From NCBI GenBank assembly GCA_903813345.2, contig CAIIXF020000012.1:5063318-5127317 (forward strand): 64,000 bases of DNA, given 5' to 3'. Below the pieces are notes generated by a model that ran no database searches, had not been told where the DNA came from, and saw only the letters and a list, made by a program, of their open reading frames with translations. Positions 33,611 to 45,587 of the stretch are shown one piece after another (positions within the stretch are counted from its first letter, which is position 1; the number at the start of each line of letters is the position of its first letter). This stretch comes from Owenia fusiformis. Its lineage: Eukaryota > Annelida > Polychaeta > Sabellida > Oweniidae. A program made the position numbers and the translations under genes.

Positions 33611-35229
33611 ATCCCGTTTACGATTCTAAGGACCAGACAGGTCGCTTTGAGATCTACTTTTGTGTAAGGCAAACCCTGACAAAACACCTGTGCTAATAAA
33701 CAATGAAATCATGGCTAATTTGCGTGGAACAAGCACTGCCAATTACTAATTACTTATCAAGGTCTGTATTGATGAACTATTTACAAGAAATGGGTTTCCC
33801 TTGGGTAAGTATGTAACCTGAAAATCGGGATAAACACCATTTCCTATGCAATTAAATCGTCATAGAAACACTGTGTTAACGTTTAACAATCCTTTATCCA
33901 AGGGTATTTCATTTCTTAAGCATGGAGGCCTGTGACAAAGGATGACGTTTTACCAATAAAGACATCTTTCTGTTTACTATGAATAATTGTACCATAGAGA
34001 TTTAACATTTCATGCGAGTTCATGTTTTGACAATAAATGAAGGCCTGATCTCTATCAATGATAATCCCCAATCAACGGAGTAAACACTTAGAACTGAGTT
34101 ACTGTTGTTGATTGGCCCTTTGGCTCGATGTATTTCACCAGATGACTGGTTTTCATTTGTTATATTATATCGTAGCCTCGCTACGACATCGATGCGAAAA
34201 AGCGAGGCATGTACGAATGCACAAATATAATGAAATGTGAAAACTAAAGGTACCGTCCCAACAGACCCCCTTTTCTGCCCCCATCAGAATCAAACTGATT
34301 TTGCATCTAGAGTATCCTAACAAATGTACTTCACAATAATATTTCAAAATTAGGTCAAATGATGAGCCAATGAGGTCACTGGGTGCAAAAAGGTCAAGTT
34401 AGTAAAATCAATCTAATGAGCAAGTAATTTCCTTAAACATACCTAAATAAAATAAAATCATGAGTTAAACTTGACTTTATATTTATTTCCATGGGGAATA
34501 GGTATCTTAACAGCCTTTGAGTAGTATTTGCACCATACTTAACACAAGGAAAATGTTTGAAACTTTTATATCAAAATACATGTACTGGTATACTGTCAAA
34601 ATATTGTATTGTAATATATTTGATATTAATATTCTAAAGCTTTGATACAACATATTAGTATTGTCCAAATCTCAAAAACCATTCGCATAGAAATATACTT
34701 CGCCCCTTTTAAACATTCTGGTACTCAGACTATCTCTTCTGTGCAAAGTAAGCCTTGCGAATCTGTGAAGGTATTGACTATTGAGCAGAAGGCTGTATAA
34801 TTGTCTCCCTTGATGTTTTTTAAGAGAGTGTCATGTTACCTCACATGGTGAGCTATTGCAATCACTCACTTGTCCGTCTGTCTGTCCGTCCGTCATCATG
34901 AAGCACTGGAAAATTAGTGAGGGAAGACAACATTAACAAATGAATATGAAACAGTATATTCTCCACAAAGAGGGTAAACTATGAGAACACCGATCACAAG
35001 TAAGAGGAAGGAACTGACAGAAGACAACATAAGAACATCAGTAAGGGGAAGGGAAGAGTTTTCCGGCCGGATCAAAACGTTTAACCTACCTACGTGCAGT
35101 CTCAAGTCTGTGGACCCTGAAGATCAAATCAAGACAACAATCAAATCAAGACAAAGGAAGAAGAAAGAAGAAAACGACACCCATGCAGCAGCAACAAATG
35201 ACGTCCGTCTGTCTGTCTGTCCGTCTGTC
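33611..35229. other. Gene-free stretch with GTCYGTC runs
   Basis: No supported gene. CCGTCTGTCTGTCCGTCCGT-type runs occur at about 34869-34894 and 35202-35229, marking the edges of dispersed repeats. The 98-codon frame at 34981-35277 overlaps this low-complexity DNA and is not credible. Confidence 0.45.
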
Positions 35230-36340
35230 AACAATTGGCCAGTTTTAAAACCTCTGTCAATAGGATTCCCGTTTTAAATTATTTTTGTTCAACATCAATG
35301 TAGAAAAACCCCTATGACTCCTGGTTCAAAAGCTCGCCTATTTCCCAAATGGCCGCCATTTTTGTCTCGCGAAATTCACTTTTGGACCATTTGCTTTAAA
35401 ACCTGTGTCGATAAGATTCCCGTTTTTAGTTATTTTTGTTCAACATCAATATAGAAAACTCCCCTATGACCCTTGGTTAAAAAGCTCGCCTATTTTCAAA
35501 ATGGTCGCCATTTTTATCTCGCAGAATTCACTGTTGGCCCATTTCCTAGCTTTACAAATAATTCCAGGTGTCCTGCACTGTAAAAAGCCATGTCACTGTA
35601 AAGAGTAGTTGTCTGAAATAATTTTGTTACAAAAAATCGGCAAAATATTATATCCGTTTTTTTCAGCCATTTTAGTTAAGATTTATTTGTCCATCTATCT
35701 CGCCAAATTCACTTTTGACCATTTGCCTTAAAACCTCTGTCGATAGGATTCCCGTTTCAAGTTATTTTTGTTCAACATCAATATAGAAAATTCCCCTATG
35801 GCTCCTGGTTCAAAAGCACGCTTATTTTCAATATGGTCGCACTTTTTGTCTCGCACAATTCACTTTTGGCCCATTTCCTAGCTTTACAAATAATTTCAGG
35901 TGTCCTGCATTGTAAAAAACCATGTCACTGTAAAATCAGCAAAAAATTATATCCGTTTTTTTTAGCCATTTTAGTTAACATTGATTTGTCCATCCATCTC
36001 GCGAAATCCACTTTTGGATCATTTGCCTTAAAACATCTGTCGATGGGATTTCGGTTTCAAGTTATTTTTGTTCAACATCAATATAGAAAACTCCCCTATG
36101 ACCCTTGGTTCAAAAGCTCGCCTATTTTCAAAATGGTCGCCATTTTTATCTCGCAGAATTCACTGTTGGCCCATTTCCTAGCTTTACAAATAATTTCAGG
36201 TACCCTGCATTGTTAAATGCCATGTCACTGTAAAGAGTTGAATAGCTGTGTGAAATGATTTTGATACAAAAAAATCAGCAAAAATACATCTATTTTTCTT
36301 TAATTTCTGCCATTTTAGCCATCATTCAGTTCTGAGCAAC
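35230..36340. repeat. Four diverged tandem copies of a repeat with AAATGGYCGCCATTTTT
   Basis: A block (TGTCRATARGATTCCCGTTT, then TTATTTTTGTTCAACATC, then a CCCCTATGACYCYTGGTTCA segment and GCTCGCCTATTT) starts near 35251, 35402, 35732 and 36032. Open frames at 35405-35608 and 35833-36216 arise from the repeat and are not genes. Units are uneven (about 150-330 bp) because of internal deletions. Confidence 0.75.
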
Positions 36341-36916
36341 ACCATGTGAGCCCAGTACCCACGGTACTATTTATTTCGTTTTTGTTTATTTATACGTTTA
36401 CAAAAGCAAATGGTTTTATCTATAAGACAGCCTAAAGAATCGCCCAAACTATGTGTTACCAATTAAGTGAAAACTGCATTTATTGAAAGAGTTTAAATTG
36501 TCAATTGGGCAGAAAAGTACAGATATTACGTAACAATAGGCTTTCTTTAGATCCCGCAATTTGTCCTTCCATCACTTTTATTATTGTGTCCAATATTCAT
36601 AATCTTGGAGTTATGAGTCTAGTGGAAATTAGAATCTATTATTTCCTATTGGCTCAACTAATAGGTTGATCTTGTGGAATCATTTATTACTATTATATAT
36701 ATTGATTAATACTATATTTAAGAGCACTTTCTATAGAGTGACGCAGTCCTCAAGAAAAGATTTATCATTAATATTTATAAAATAACTCACGCAGGCTTAA
36801 CCAGCATTTCCTTAATTATCTATTCAAATGTGATATTTTGTAATTTTCGATGTATAGGCTATTCTATTATGATAATAATGTTATGAATTCATACGCATTT
36901 TGGGAATATAAGAATG

Positions 36917-37135
36917 TACACCCCCTCCATAAGTTTGGCACTGGGAAATTTTGATTAAATAGAATAGCAAAAAGTCTCTTGTTTGCACTTAACTTAGTTC
37001 CTTCTTCGTATATTGATGACAATTTTTTCAATATTTTTCTAAATTGACCATTTCTTTAAATTGTCAAACATATACAGATTTTGATAATGGATCAAAAACT
37101 GGTTTCCGATTGTCAAACTTATGGAGGGGAGTGTA
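36917..37135. mobile_element. 219-bp MITE, TACACYCCCCTCCATAAGTTTGGCA-type ends, copy 1
   Basis: The left end reads TACACCCCCTCCATAAGTTT. The right end is the inverse, AAACTTATGGAGGGGAGTGT followed by A. TA at both outer edges suits a Tc1/mariner-type target. A third end-like sequence (AACTTGTGGAGGGGGTGTAT) lies at about 37178-37200. The same family recurs at 47503-47614. Confidence 0.7.
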
Positions 37136-37439
37136 AGTCGTGATTTAGCCTTATTCTGGTTAAGCTACAATTATTGCCAAACTTGTGGAGGGGGTGTATA
37201 CTGTACGGAGAAAGGGTGCAAACCACAAACTTCCGTGATAACCAGTGTTGAAGACGTACAGCTTCATTTATGGAGAGACTGCGATATTTCAGCAAGATGT
37301 TAAACTGCAATCATGATTCAAAACAAGTTACGTGTGCTTATGGTATTTTATTTCAGAAGGGATATGAAATAATAGTATGTTATGAGTATCTGGGGATCTT
37401 ACGAGTGTAAAAGTCTCTAATTCTATTACGTTAAGTAAA

Positions 37440-37640
37440 TGAACTTACATATTGTAGGCGAGTGGGAGATCCAGCAAAAAGGCCTTATTTGTTGACCTTA
37501 ATTAAGATAGCTTGCAACCGCATGAGTCATACCTGACTTTCATAATATGAATATGCAGATTTCAAAAATGACAATAATAAAAATTGAAAAATGGCCGATC
37601 ACTATGGAAACGGGACGCAAAAGCCACGCCCACTTTTTAA
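37440..37640. repeat. Dispersed repeat segment with an inverse partner at 45300-45520
   Basis: TAGGCGAGTGGGAG, CTTAATTAAGAT, GCAACCGC, ACTTTCATAATAT, GAAAAATGGC and GCCACGCCCACTTTT occur here in this order. They occur in inverse order and orientation at about 45520 down to 45300. The two copies face each other across 8 kb. They are diverged and may be independent insertions rather than ends of one element. Confidence 0.6.
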
Positions 37641-37659
37641 ATTTCTTACTTGGTGGTTA

Positions 37660-39150
37660 ATACATTTTAGACTGCAACTTTCTCGATTTTTAACAAATCT
37701 TCACATTATTGGTATCTGCTGAAGCGTAACAATGAGTTCTTTCACCTCAAGCATAAATAATGTTAATTCGCTAATTTGCATATCAATTATGACGTCATAA
37801 CCCTTCTTTTGGCCTCAATTTTCCATGTAGTTACAACAAAGTAACAGTGTTTTATTAGTTACACTTCTTAAAAATGGATAAAAGTAGGTAAAAATAGTGC
37901 CAATACAAGCAAGAGTATGTCGGCTTTTCGGATATACTGATATTGAAGGCTGCATGTTGGTTAGAATAACATAAAAACTCGTTGCCATGGTTACCGTGAA
38001 CTTTACAGCAATTTAGTCAATAAAAACATTTTGGACTGTAACTTTCTTTGTTTTTAAGCAATCTTAGCATTATTGGTATCAGAAGAAGCGAAATAATAAG
38101 TTCTTTCACCGCAAGGATAAATTATGTTAATTGGCTCATTTGCGTATCCATTGTGACGTCATAGCCCTTCTTTTGGCCTCGATTTTCCATATATTTACAA
38201 TAAAATAACAGTGTTTTATTAGTTATACTTCTTAGAATGGATGAACGTAGATAAATACAGTGCCAATACAAGCAAGATTATGTCAGCTTTTTTGATATAC
38301 TGATATTGAAGGTTGCATGTTGGATAGAATATCATAAAATCTCGTTTCCATGGTTACTGTGAACTTTTCAGGAATTTAGGCAATAAATACTTTTTGGACT
38401 GTATCTTTCTTTGTTTTTAAGCAATCTTAGCATTATTGGTATCAGAAGAAGCGAAATAATAAGTTCCTTCACCGTAAGCATAAATTATGTTAATTGGCTC
38501 ATTTGCGTATCCATTATGACGTCATAGCCCTTCTTTTGGCCTCGATTTTCCATATATTTACAATAAAATAACAGTGTTTTATTAGTTAAACTTCTTGAAA
38601 ATGGATGAAAGTAGGTAAATGCAGTGCCAATACAAGCGAGAGTATGTCGGCTTATCGGATATACTGGTATTGAAGGCTGCATGTTGGTTAGAAAAACATA
38701 AAAACTCGTTGCCATGGTTACCGTGAACTTTTCAGCAATTTAGTCAATAAAAACATTTTGGACTGTAACTTTCTTTGTTTTTAAGCAATCTTAGTATTAT
38801 TGGTATCAGAAGAAGCGTAATAATAAGTTCTTTCAAATCCTGAATAAATTATGTTAATTAGCTTTATATTTACATATACATTATGACGTCATAACCCTTG
38901 CTTTGGCATCAATATTCCATATATTAACAATATGATAAGATTGTTTCAATGGCCTCACTTCTTAATAATGGTTAAAAGTAGGTATATGTATTGCCAATAC
39001 AAAGAAGAGTATGTCAACCATCTAGATATACTGATAAATTAAAGTCTTCATGTTGGTAAGCATACCATAAACACTCGTTCCCATGGTTACCATGTACTTT
39101 TTAGGCGATGAATCCTATTTTGACTAACTTTCTTGGTTTTTAACCGTCTT
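37660..39150. repeat. Four-copy tandem array, 363-bp unit with TGACGTCA palindrome
   Basis: The marker ATTATTGGTATC appears at 37705, 38069, 38432 and 38795, a period of 363-364 bp. Each unit also carries ATGTTAATTGGCTCATTTGC, a perfect TGACGTCA (37790, 38154, 38517, 38884), TAACAGTGTTTTATTAGTTA, GTGCCAATACAAGCAAGA and CCATGGTTACYGTGAACTTT. The outer copies are more diverged than the inner two. There is no coding potential; the 76-codon minus-strand frame at 38485-38715 is a repeat artefact. Confidence 0.85.
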
Positions 39151-39609
39151 ATATTAACGATATAAACGTTGTGTATTATGGTGCCATGATAGCAGAGTTA
39201 GATCTCCTTTGCCTGCTTTTGAGCTCTCAAAGCTCTTCATTTTATAACTCATCTGGTTCAGGAAAACACATCAGCACAGCGCCATAATAGATCACAGCTA
39301 TGCTAGCTCTGATGAAATCTGTTCTCAGAATTCCTTCTCTGTTAATGTCAGCAATCGCCATCTGAGTCAAGGTTATTCTCCCATCTCATGCCATCTCCAT
39401 AAACGGGAGCCAAAAGCAGCAACAGAACAATCAGCTTGAACAAGGACATTTCTCTCGCTAGGTTTCAACTATTCTCCTCACTGTTTGTGCCTTGCAAGAG
39501 TTGGTAACCATGCTTCTATCCAGATTAAGAAATTGTACAGGATGAATTGCTGAGTTACTCGATATAGAACTCTTACTCTCGGGGAGCTTTTCTCTCTTCT
39601 GACCTCTTT

Positions 39610-40371
39610 TGGGGCTTTAGGCAAACATAAGACATGTGCCCTTAGGCTGATCAATCAAAACATACCAATTGACAGCTCTACGAAACATGTACCTTCTCAC
39701 AACAACTCCTACAATTGATGCCACAATGTGCACAAAGCTCTCTTGTTGAAACGTTTGACAGCCTCTTTTATATTCCTCTTCATCTCTGTCTTTATTTCTT
39801 TTACCATTTAAGAAGGTTTTCCCCCACATGATCACTAGAAGAAAAGGAGATATGATGATCCCGTTGTATTAGCTTGAGTCCTTTCTGGATCCATTCAGAT
39901 TCCTGAAACGCTTCCTCCCTCTGGGCCACTTCCATGGCCTGATCAAGAGACTTTGGATCTCTTCTGTGTACTGCTGCTCATCATCATCAGTTATGGCATT
40001 CCCAGAGCTCTACCTCGCTAGTCTATCTTGTGAAGAGCAAGGCATCTCGAGATATGTCAAAGCCTCCACCAGGTCATCATAGGCATACCCCTCTTCCAGC
40101 TCCTGCACTAGCTGCTTAATATCTTCCATCAACTGGTAAGTAAGGCCTGCCTCTTCTCTTCATCATTTCTCTGCTTGCTCTCCATGCAATTCTTGAAGTA
40201 TGCTTTGAAGTCTAACCACAGTGTGTTCCCATCAAACAATGGGGTTGGTTTAATCTTGGTTTTCCTTCCAAATTGTGCTGACTCTAGAGCCATCTCATAC
40301 ATGCCCAATGCTTTCTCAGCAAATTTAGCCTTTATAGCCTGTCCTTGATTGTCATCTGAGTGCTGTACCAT
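39610..40371 (-). pseudogene. Decayed retroelement gag fragment
   Basis: Three gag-like pieces lie in order on the minus strand in different frames. 40129-40371 has a PTPLFDGNTLWLDFKAYF-type core of the Ty3/gypsy capsid kind. A shifted continuation at about 40005-40135 has ALTYLEMPCSSQDRL. About 39850-39959 has DPKSLDQAMEVAQREEAF. Near 39620-39665 the spacing of a CCHC zinc knuckle (C..GH....C) can be read, but two positions are stop codons. Frameshifts and stops make the copy non-functional. No protease, reverse transcriptase or LTR is visible downstream, where the 363-bp array begins. Confidence 0.65.
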
Positions 40372-40888
40372 TACTCTCGCATCTTTATAACATTTGACCT
40401 CAGAGTTCCCAAACCTTTAAGACATCATTTGGGATTCAGTTTAATTCAATTCTCTCTTACAGTGAGTCACAGGATCTCCTCTCATACCAGGAATGTCTGT
40501 TGAATATATAAGCACAAATGCCAAAAGGGAAGGGTGACTAAAAACTTTAATGAAACCCGACAAGAAAAGCAAACTGTAAGTGTAAATCTGTCATAAGAAA
40601 AGTAGACCCTATATATTCCAAAACCATGATCTAACGTGAAAAGAAACAATGTCTCACATCCCCTCCCCCCTCCAATCGAGAACCAATATCACAATCAAGG
40701 ACCAGAACACCAAGGGACATTTCATTCATACTGAAGTCATTGTAATACATGTTGAAGAAAAAATTGAAAAATGTATAGCCAATACTCATAACATTAAAAT
40801 TAGTTGTAGATACCATTACTCATAAAAGATAGAGTATTCAGTCTCAAATGATGAAGTTAGAGGAAGCTGCCTCATCGGTCTCAATGTA

Positions 40889-41071
40889 TAGGTAGCAATC
40901 TGAAGCAATTAAATGAGGGTGTTGTCGGGACAATTGGGTCTATTTCAACAGAATATACTGGTCTTGTGTGCCACAAATTGTACGTAAGATGTCAAAGTTG
41001 TATATTTGCCCCTAAAATACAGACATTGTCCTGACAACACCCTGATCGAAGTGCCTCAGATTGCTACCTCG
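40889..41071. mobile_element. 183-bp MITE-like hairpin
   Basis: ATAGGTAGCAATCTGAAGCA with GGGTGTTGTCGGGACAAT at the left is matched by the inverse copy (ATTGTCCTGACAACACCCTG, then TGCCTCAGATTGCTACCTC) at the right. The arms are about 45 bp. It lies just upstream (in minus-strand sense) of the gag remnant. Confidence 0.7.
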
Positions 41072-41640
41072 TAATTTTTCTGGTAACTCAGACCTAGAAG
41101 AAGTCAGTACATATGGTCTTAGTCTGGATTCACCCAATCTGGATTCATTTCTTTTGGAAATACGTTGGTACGTCTCTCCACTAGGAGTCGTCTTAGCTCT
41201 CTCATTTTGGCCCACTTTTAGTGTGTCATCCACTTTAAAACCAGGAGCATCTCACTTTTCTCTCCAGACAAGACTGCTCTTCTTGACACCTTTCATTTGG
41301 GGGGGGGGGGGTTTCAAGCTGTTTCAATCACAACTTGGGAACCAATTTCACCATTTCTTCTGGAATCCTCTTCATCCAAGATTTCTGACTTAATCTCAAA
41401 CTTCATTGACATCTCATCTCTTTGGGCAACAGAACCCATCACTGCCACCAATGTATCGCTTTGCCTTTTCCCGTATGCTCATTAAAGAGAAGATTAGGGG
41501 CGATCAATAATAACTCTTAGAGGTTTTTCTATGAGTGCCGACCTTGTTTGGTGGTACCGCAGTTAAAGATGGCTCACACGAAACAATTGCATACACATTT
41601 TCAAATCTATTCCAACAAAGATGATACAAAAAACACAATG
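41072..41640 (-). other. Possible continuation of the retroelement remnant
   Basis: The minus strand holds a 73-codon frame (41012-41233) rich in Lys, Arg, Glu and Ser, with no known domain. Its position upstream of the gag piece and its charged composition would fit a gag N-terminal or leader region, but homology is not demonstrated. A G-tract lies at 41299. Confidence 0.25.
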
Positions 41641-42170
41641 TCCATATATGATTTAATGTCAGTATGATTGTGTATCTTTGGGAGTCGGCACATCTCTTTG
41701 GGAAATATATTCTCTGCTCTTGGAATGGGTTCAGCTTTAGGAGTAACTCTGCTCTAGTAGACTATAGGAGTCACTTCGTCTATATAGGAAGTATCGTATC
41801 TGGTCTTGGACAGTGTCTGGGCTCTAGGAGTAAACTCTGCTCTGAGAGTCCCTCGTAACTTCTCTGAGTATTACCAATTCACTCTCTCTCAGAGTAATCT
41901 CAAATTAGAACTCAAGGAGTATCATGATTCTTAAAGCGTAATCTCAGCTCCAGGAGTCGTCTCATCCCTGCAGGAAATCATGTTTCTGCTCTTGGACTGG
42001 GTCCAGGCTCTGGGAGTATCTTCTGCTCCGGGCGTTGTCTCACTACCAGAGTGATCCCTAATCTACCTCTGCTCAAAAGAGAGCTACATCTCTATGAGCA
42101 AACTCGTCTCTCGGAAGAGTCGAGGCTCTAGAAGTAACCTCTCCTTTGGAAGTCACTTTGAAACAGGAGT
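41641..42170. repeat. Degenerate short-period repeat based on CTCTGCTCTNGGAGT
   Basis: CTCTGCTCTNGGAGT-like blocks recur many times with uneven spacing of roughly 20-45 bp. On the minus strand the blocks often read as Thr-Pro-Gly-Ala-Glu codons, with interruptions. This suggests a decayed coding minisatellite upstream of the gag remnant. That interpretation is tentative. Confidence 0.45.
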
Positions 42171-42699
42171 AACCTGAGCCTCTGCTCTTTGGTGTGGTCC
42201 AGTACATCGATCAACAATATGAGATTAGACAGGGTTATAATCACTCGGAAGAAATCAGTACCACCTGGGAGAAATTTTCTCTCAAAGTGGCCATCACTTC
42301 CGGCGAAATGAAAGATGGCTAACCACAAGTTCTATGGGATGAAGAAGGCCAAAGGGCAGACCACAAACTACGCATGATGGTGTCAACCTCAAGGAGGACT
42401 CATCCTCAATCTCGTTTCTAACGAGGTCTTATCTCTTCAAGATCTTGTGTTACTCTTATTCACATGATCAGTTTCTCACACCCAAGTTCAGACACCCATT
42501 ATCGATGAAAATTTATTCAGCCAGGAAAAGAAGATTAAGGCATTTGATTGGCTGGTGGCCAGTTACTTGATAGCTGATCATTTGAAACTGTCTGCCGAAC
42601 CAGTAAACATTAGTATGTCTATGTGTCATTATGCATATACACTACTCTTTACTAAAGATATTCTGAACTACAGGGAACAAAATATGAAATGAAGTCAAA

Positions 42700-44880
42700 A
42701 TGACATCAACTGAAACTACCTATAATTGACATAGTATTGCCCAAAACTGACCATTTTAGTCCATAACCTAACTTTGCCAAGTGGTTGATAGGTTAACATT
42801 TTTAACGTCATGGCTCCCCCCTAGCTATGCCTAGTGAATTAGTGAAAGTAAATGGCATAATACTGACAAAAATACATCATTTTTGTAAATGTTTTACCGT
42901 TGCTAGGTGTATCTGGTCAACTTGGACCTAGTTAACTCAGACCCTAGTTAAAGGTATTCTGGGAGATACAAGTGACAAAATATTGCTTCTGGAACGAGAT
43001 CAAACGACTTTGACATATTCTTTACCCTGCCTATGTTGCAATTTAACAATCAACGCAAGTATCACAGGCTGGTATCGAAAGATTTGTCCGCTGTGACGGA
43101 GCATGCTATTTTTCATAAAAACACTAAGAATGCTTCACGATTTATTTTTAACTCATATGTTTCGTTATATCAAAGATAATTACTTACTCCATGCAATGGA
43201 TATATCATTTGCGTGTAACCTTCACTTCTGTTTGAAGTCCAATAACGCTAGGAGTAAAATCTATTGAAAACGGCGCCAGAGTATCAAACTCTAAAATGTA
43301 CCATTTCTTTTTTTTAACTTTTTAATGGCATGATATAGTGACACGGTGATATTAACATATGTTTTCAGCATAAATCTGAATGTATTAATGAGATATTAAT
43401 GCATTGGGTCTTTTTAATTTTTTTATAAAATATAATATTAATATTTTTTGTCCGCTGTGACGGAGCATTTTCACAGTTCACATTTGCAACTGCTCCATCG
43501 TCACAGCAGACAAAAAAATTAAACATTATTTTTTATAAAAGAACTTAAAAGACCAAATACATCAACATCTCATTTATACCTTCATAGTTATGCTAAGACC
43601 ATGTGTAAATATTATCGTGTCACTATATCGTGCCATTAGAAAGTTAAACAAGAAATGGTACATTTTGAAGTATGATACTCCGGCGCCATTTTCAATAGCT
43701 TTTCTTCCCAGCGTAATTGGACTTCAAACCTTAACTTTCTTATTTTCCAATATATCATTTTAAAGCTTATGTAAAATGCTGATCACCCTTAGAATATCAA
43801 AAATGAACTCTTCCTAAATTGCTACAATGTTTCTTGTAAGGTTGTAGTTGACCATTGATTACGTCAAAAGAAGTTAAATTACCAGGATAGTGAATGGACG
43901 GTGAAAAGTTGATACTGCAATTATGGAGGACAGGGACGAAAGATTAATTGAAGACTAACAAGATGAGAAATTTTGTAGCCATGAAACATTGCTCAAATGT
44001 ATCAAAAGGCTCCCAGAAGCCTAGAAAGTGCAACACTCCTGTTTGTGAACATTTTGGAAGCGTATCCTCGTAGAATTGAGACTGCCTGAGCTGCTTGGGG
44101 GAAACATACGAACTATTAAAAATGTGAAATATGGACATCACTAAAAATGCTCTAAAAAATTTGTAATGTAACCTACCACTCGGAAAATTGGTGTGTGATC
44201 AGCAAATTGAATTCCCTTTAAGATGATTTTTGATAAACCTATGTTAGTTCTAAATTAAAAAATTATGGGGGATGGAGAACAGACTTATTTGATGCCCTGT
44301 ACATTGTATTTATGATGCTCAGATGTGTTTTGTGGTTGCATAAATTGTAAATTACATAATTTTGGACAAAATACCTCATTTTCGGCAGCTTTTGACCGTT
44401 TTTAGGTGGTTCCTAGGCAGGTACATTTTATTTTGTTGCAGAGTGCCCGTTTTGAACACACACATTGGTATTTCTTAGATTATAATACTAGTGTCTTAAT
44501 CTTAAATGAGTGTTTTGATAACATAACCTGTGAGTAAATGGAAGAATACTGAATGAACTATCTCATTTTTGGCAAACTTTAGAACATTTCTACGTGGTTT
44601 CTAGGCAACAAAGATGACATCACAATAACCAGTGTACAAAGACAGTGATATACTGTAGGGTCAATGTTGAGGGGTGATTCTTTCTCCATATCTAGATGTT
44701 TTAGTGCCTATACAATGATGAAACTAGGGCAAAATGGCCATAATAAGGCGTTTTAATTCATTCCTAAGTGGTTGCTAGGCAACAAGATGACATCACAAGT
44801 TCTTAACTACTGTATATTCGAGGGGGGTACTATACTGGACATATGCGCCACGTTTTGTTTTCCAACGTCTAAATGGTTTG
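42700..44880. repeat. Dispersed and tandem units with TAGGTGGTTGCTAGGCAA
   Basis: Diverged units of about 150-190 bp carry a (C/T)CATTTTYGGCA block, then a TTTTTAGGTGGTTCCTAGGC-type block, then GATGACATCACAA. Clear copies lie at about 44375-44430, 44565-44625 and 44730-44800, with a weaker one near 42890. No gene is supported. A foldback at 43229-43730 interrupts the region. Confidence 0.55.
43229..43730. repeat. 500-bp foldback with 230-bp arms
   Basis: The left arm starts GTTTGAAGTCCAATAACGCT and the right arm ends with its inverse, ..GCGTAATTGGACTTCAAAC. Inner landmarks GGCGCC, AAATGTACCATTTCTT, TGGCATGATATAGTGACAC and TTGTCYGCTGTGACGGAGCA are all mirrored. Only about 20 bp separate the arms near 43480. 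A partial copy of the central TTTGTCCGCTGTGACGGAGC motif lies at about 43083-43105. This is a foldback transposon or a long inverted duplication. Confidence 0.8.
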
Positions 44881-45169
44881 GTAGCAAACAGGCATGGACA
44901 TACACACACACAGATAGACAGAGAATCAGTAAATTGTAGTAAAATGCGATTAAATATGGATTCAGCATTTTACCATAGTGTAGCCATGGGTTTAAGAGGC
45001 TTTAGAACAAAAGTGTATTAGTGTTATGTAACATCAAAGGTATCACTGGAAAGAGCACATTAACGTGAACAAAGATAATCTCATTTTATTTGATAAGAAT
45101 ATTCACTAAGGTATTTAATTGACATTGATGTGGAGCAATTCGTTAAATATACCTTAAAATGGGAATTTA

Positions 45170-45520
45170 AGGATATTATGACGTCATAATTGCCGGGTGA
45201 ACAATTGAAACCGACTAAATGATACATAGGGTGACGGGACATTTTATTACCTTCAATATGGTACCAATATCATTAAAAATAGTTAAAAATTAAAAAAGTT
45301 ATGGCCAATATTGTGTTTATCATTCTTTATGGCTAATGAAAAGTGGGCGTGGCACTTATCATCCGTTTCCATGGTAACGGGCCATTTTTCAAAACTTTTC
45401 ATTGTCATATTTGGAATCTACATATCAATATTATGAAAGTACAACATGTTTTGAGCGGTTGCAGTCAATCTTAATTAAAGTTCCATATTTGACCCTGCTC
45501 CCACTCGCCTATTGAGTATT
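45170..45520. repeat. Inverse partner of the 37440-37640 repeat
   Basis: AAAAGTGGGCGTGGC, GTTTCCATGGTAACGGGCCA, ATATTATGAAAGT, AGCGGTTGCAGTCAATCTTA and CTCCCACTCGCCTA are the inverse of the segment near 37.5 kb. The TATGACGTCATA palindrome at about 45178 also matches the one in the 363-bp array units. The copies are clearly diverged. Confidence 0.6.
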
Positions 45521-45587
45521 CTGCAGAGAGCACGATAGAGAACTGATGAAAGAGGATGTCCCATAGAGCAATATACAATGCCAGAAA

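Noticed and set aside
34981-35277. Charged 98-codon frame beginning MRTPITSKRK
   Set aside because: It runs into GTCTGTCTGTC low-complexity sequence and a known repeat; probably not coding.
35405-36216. Two similar open frames that might be a gene family
   Set aside because: They are the same tandem DNA repeat read through; no domain and no splice signals.
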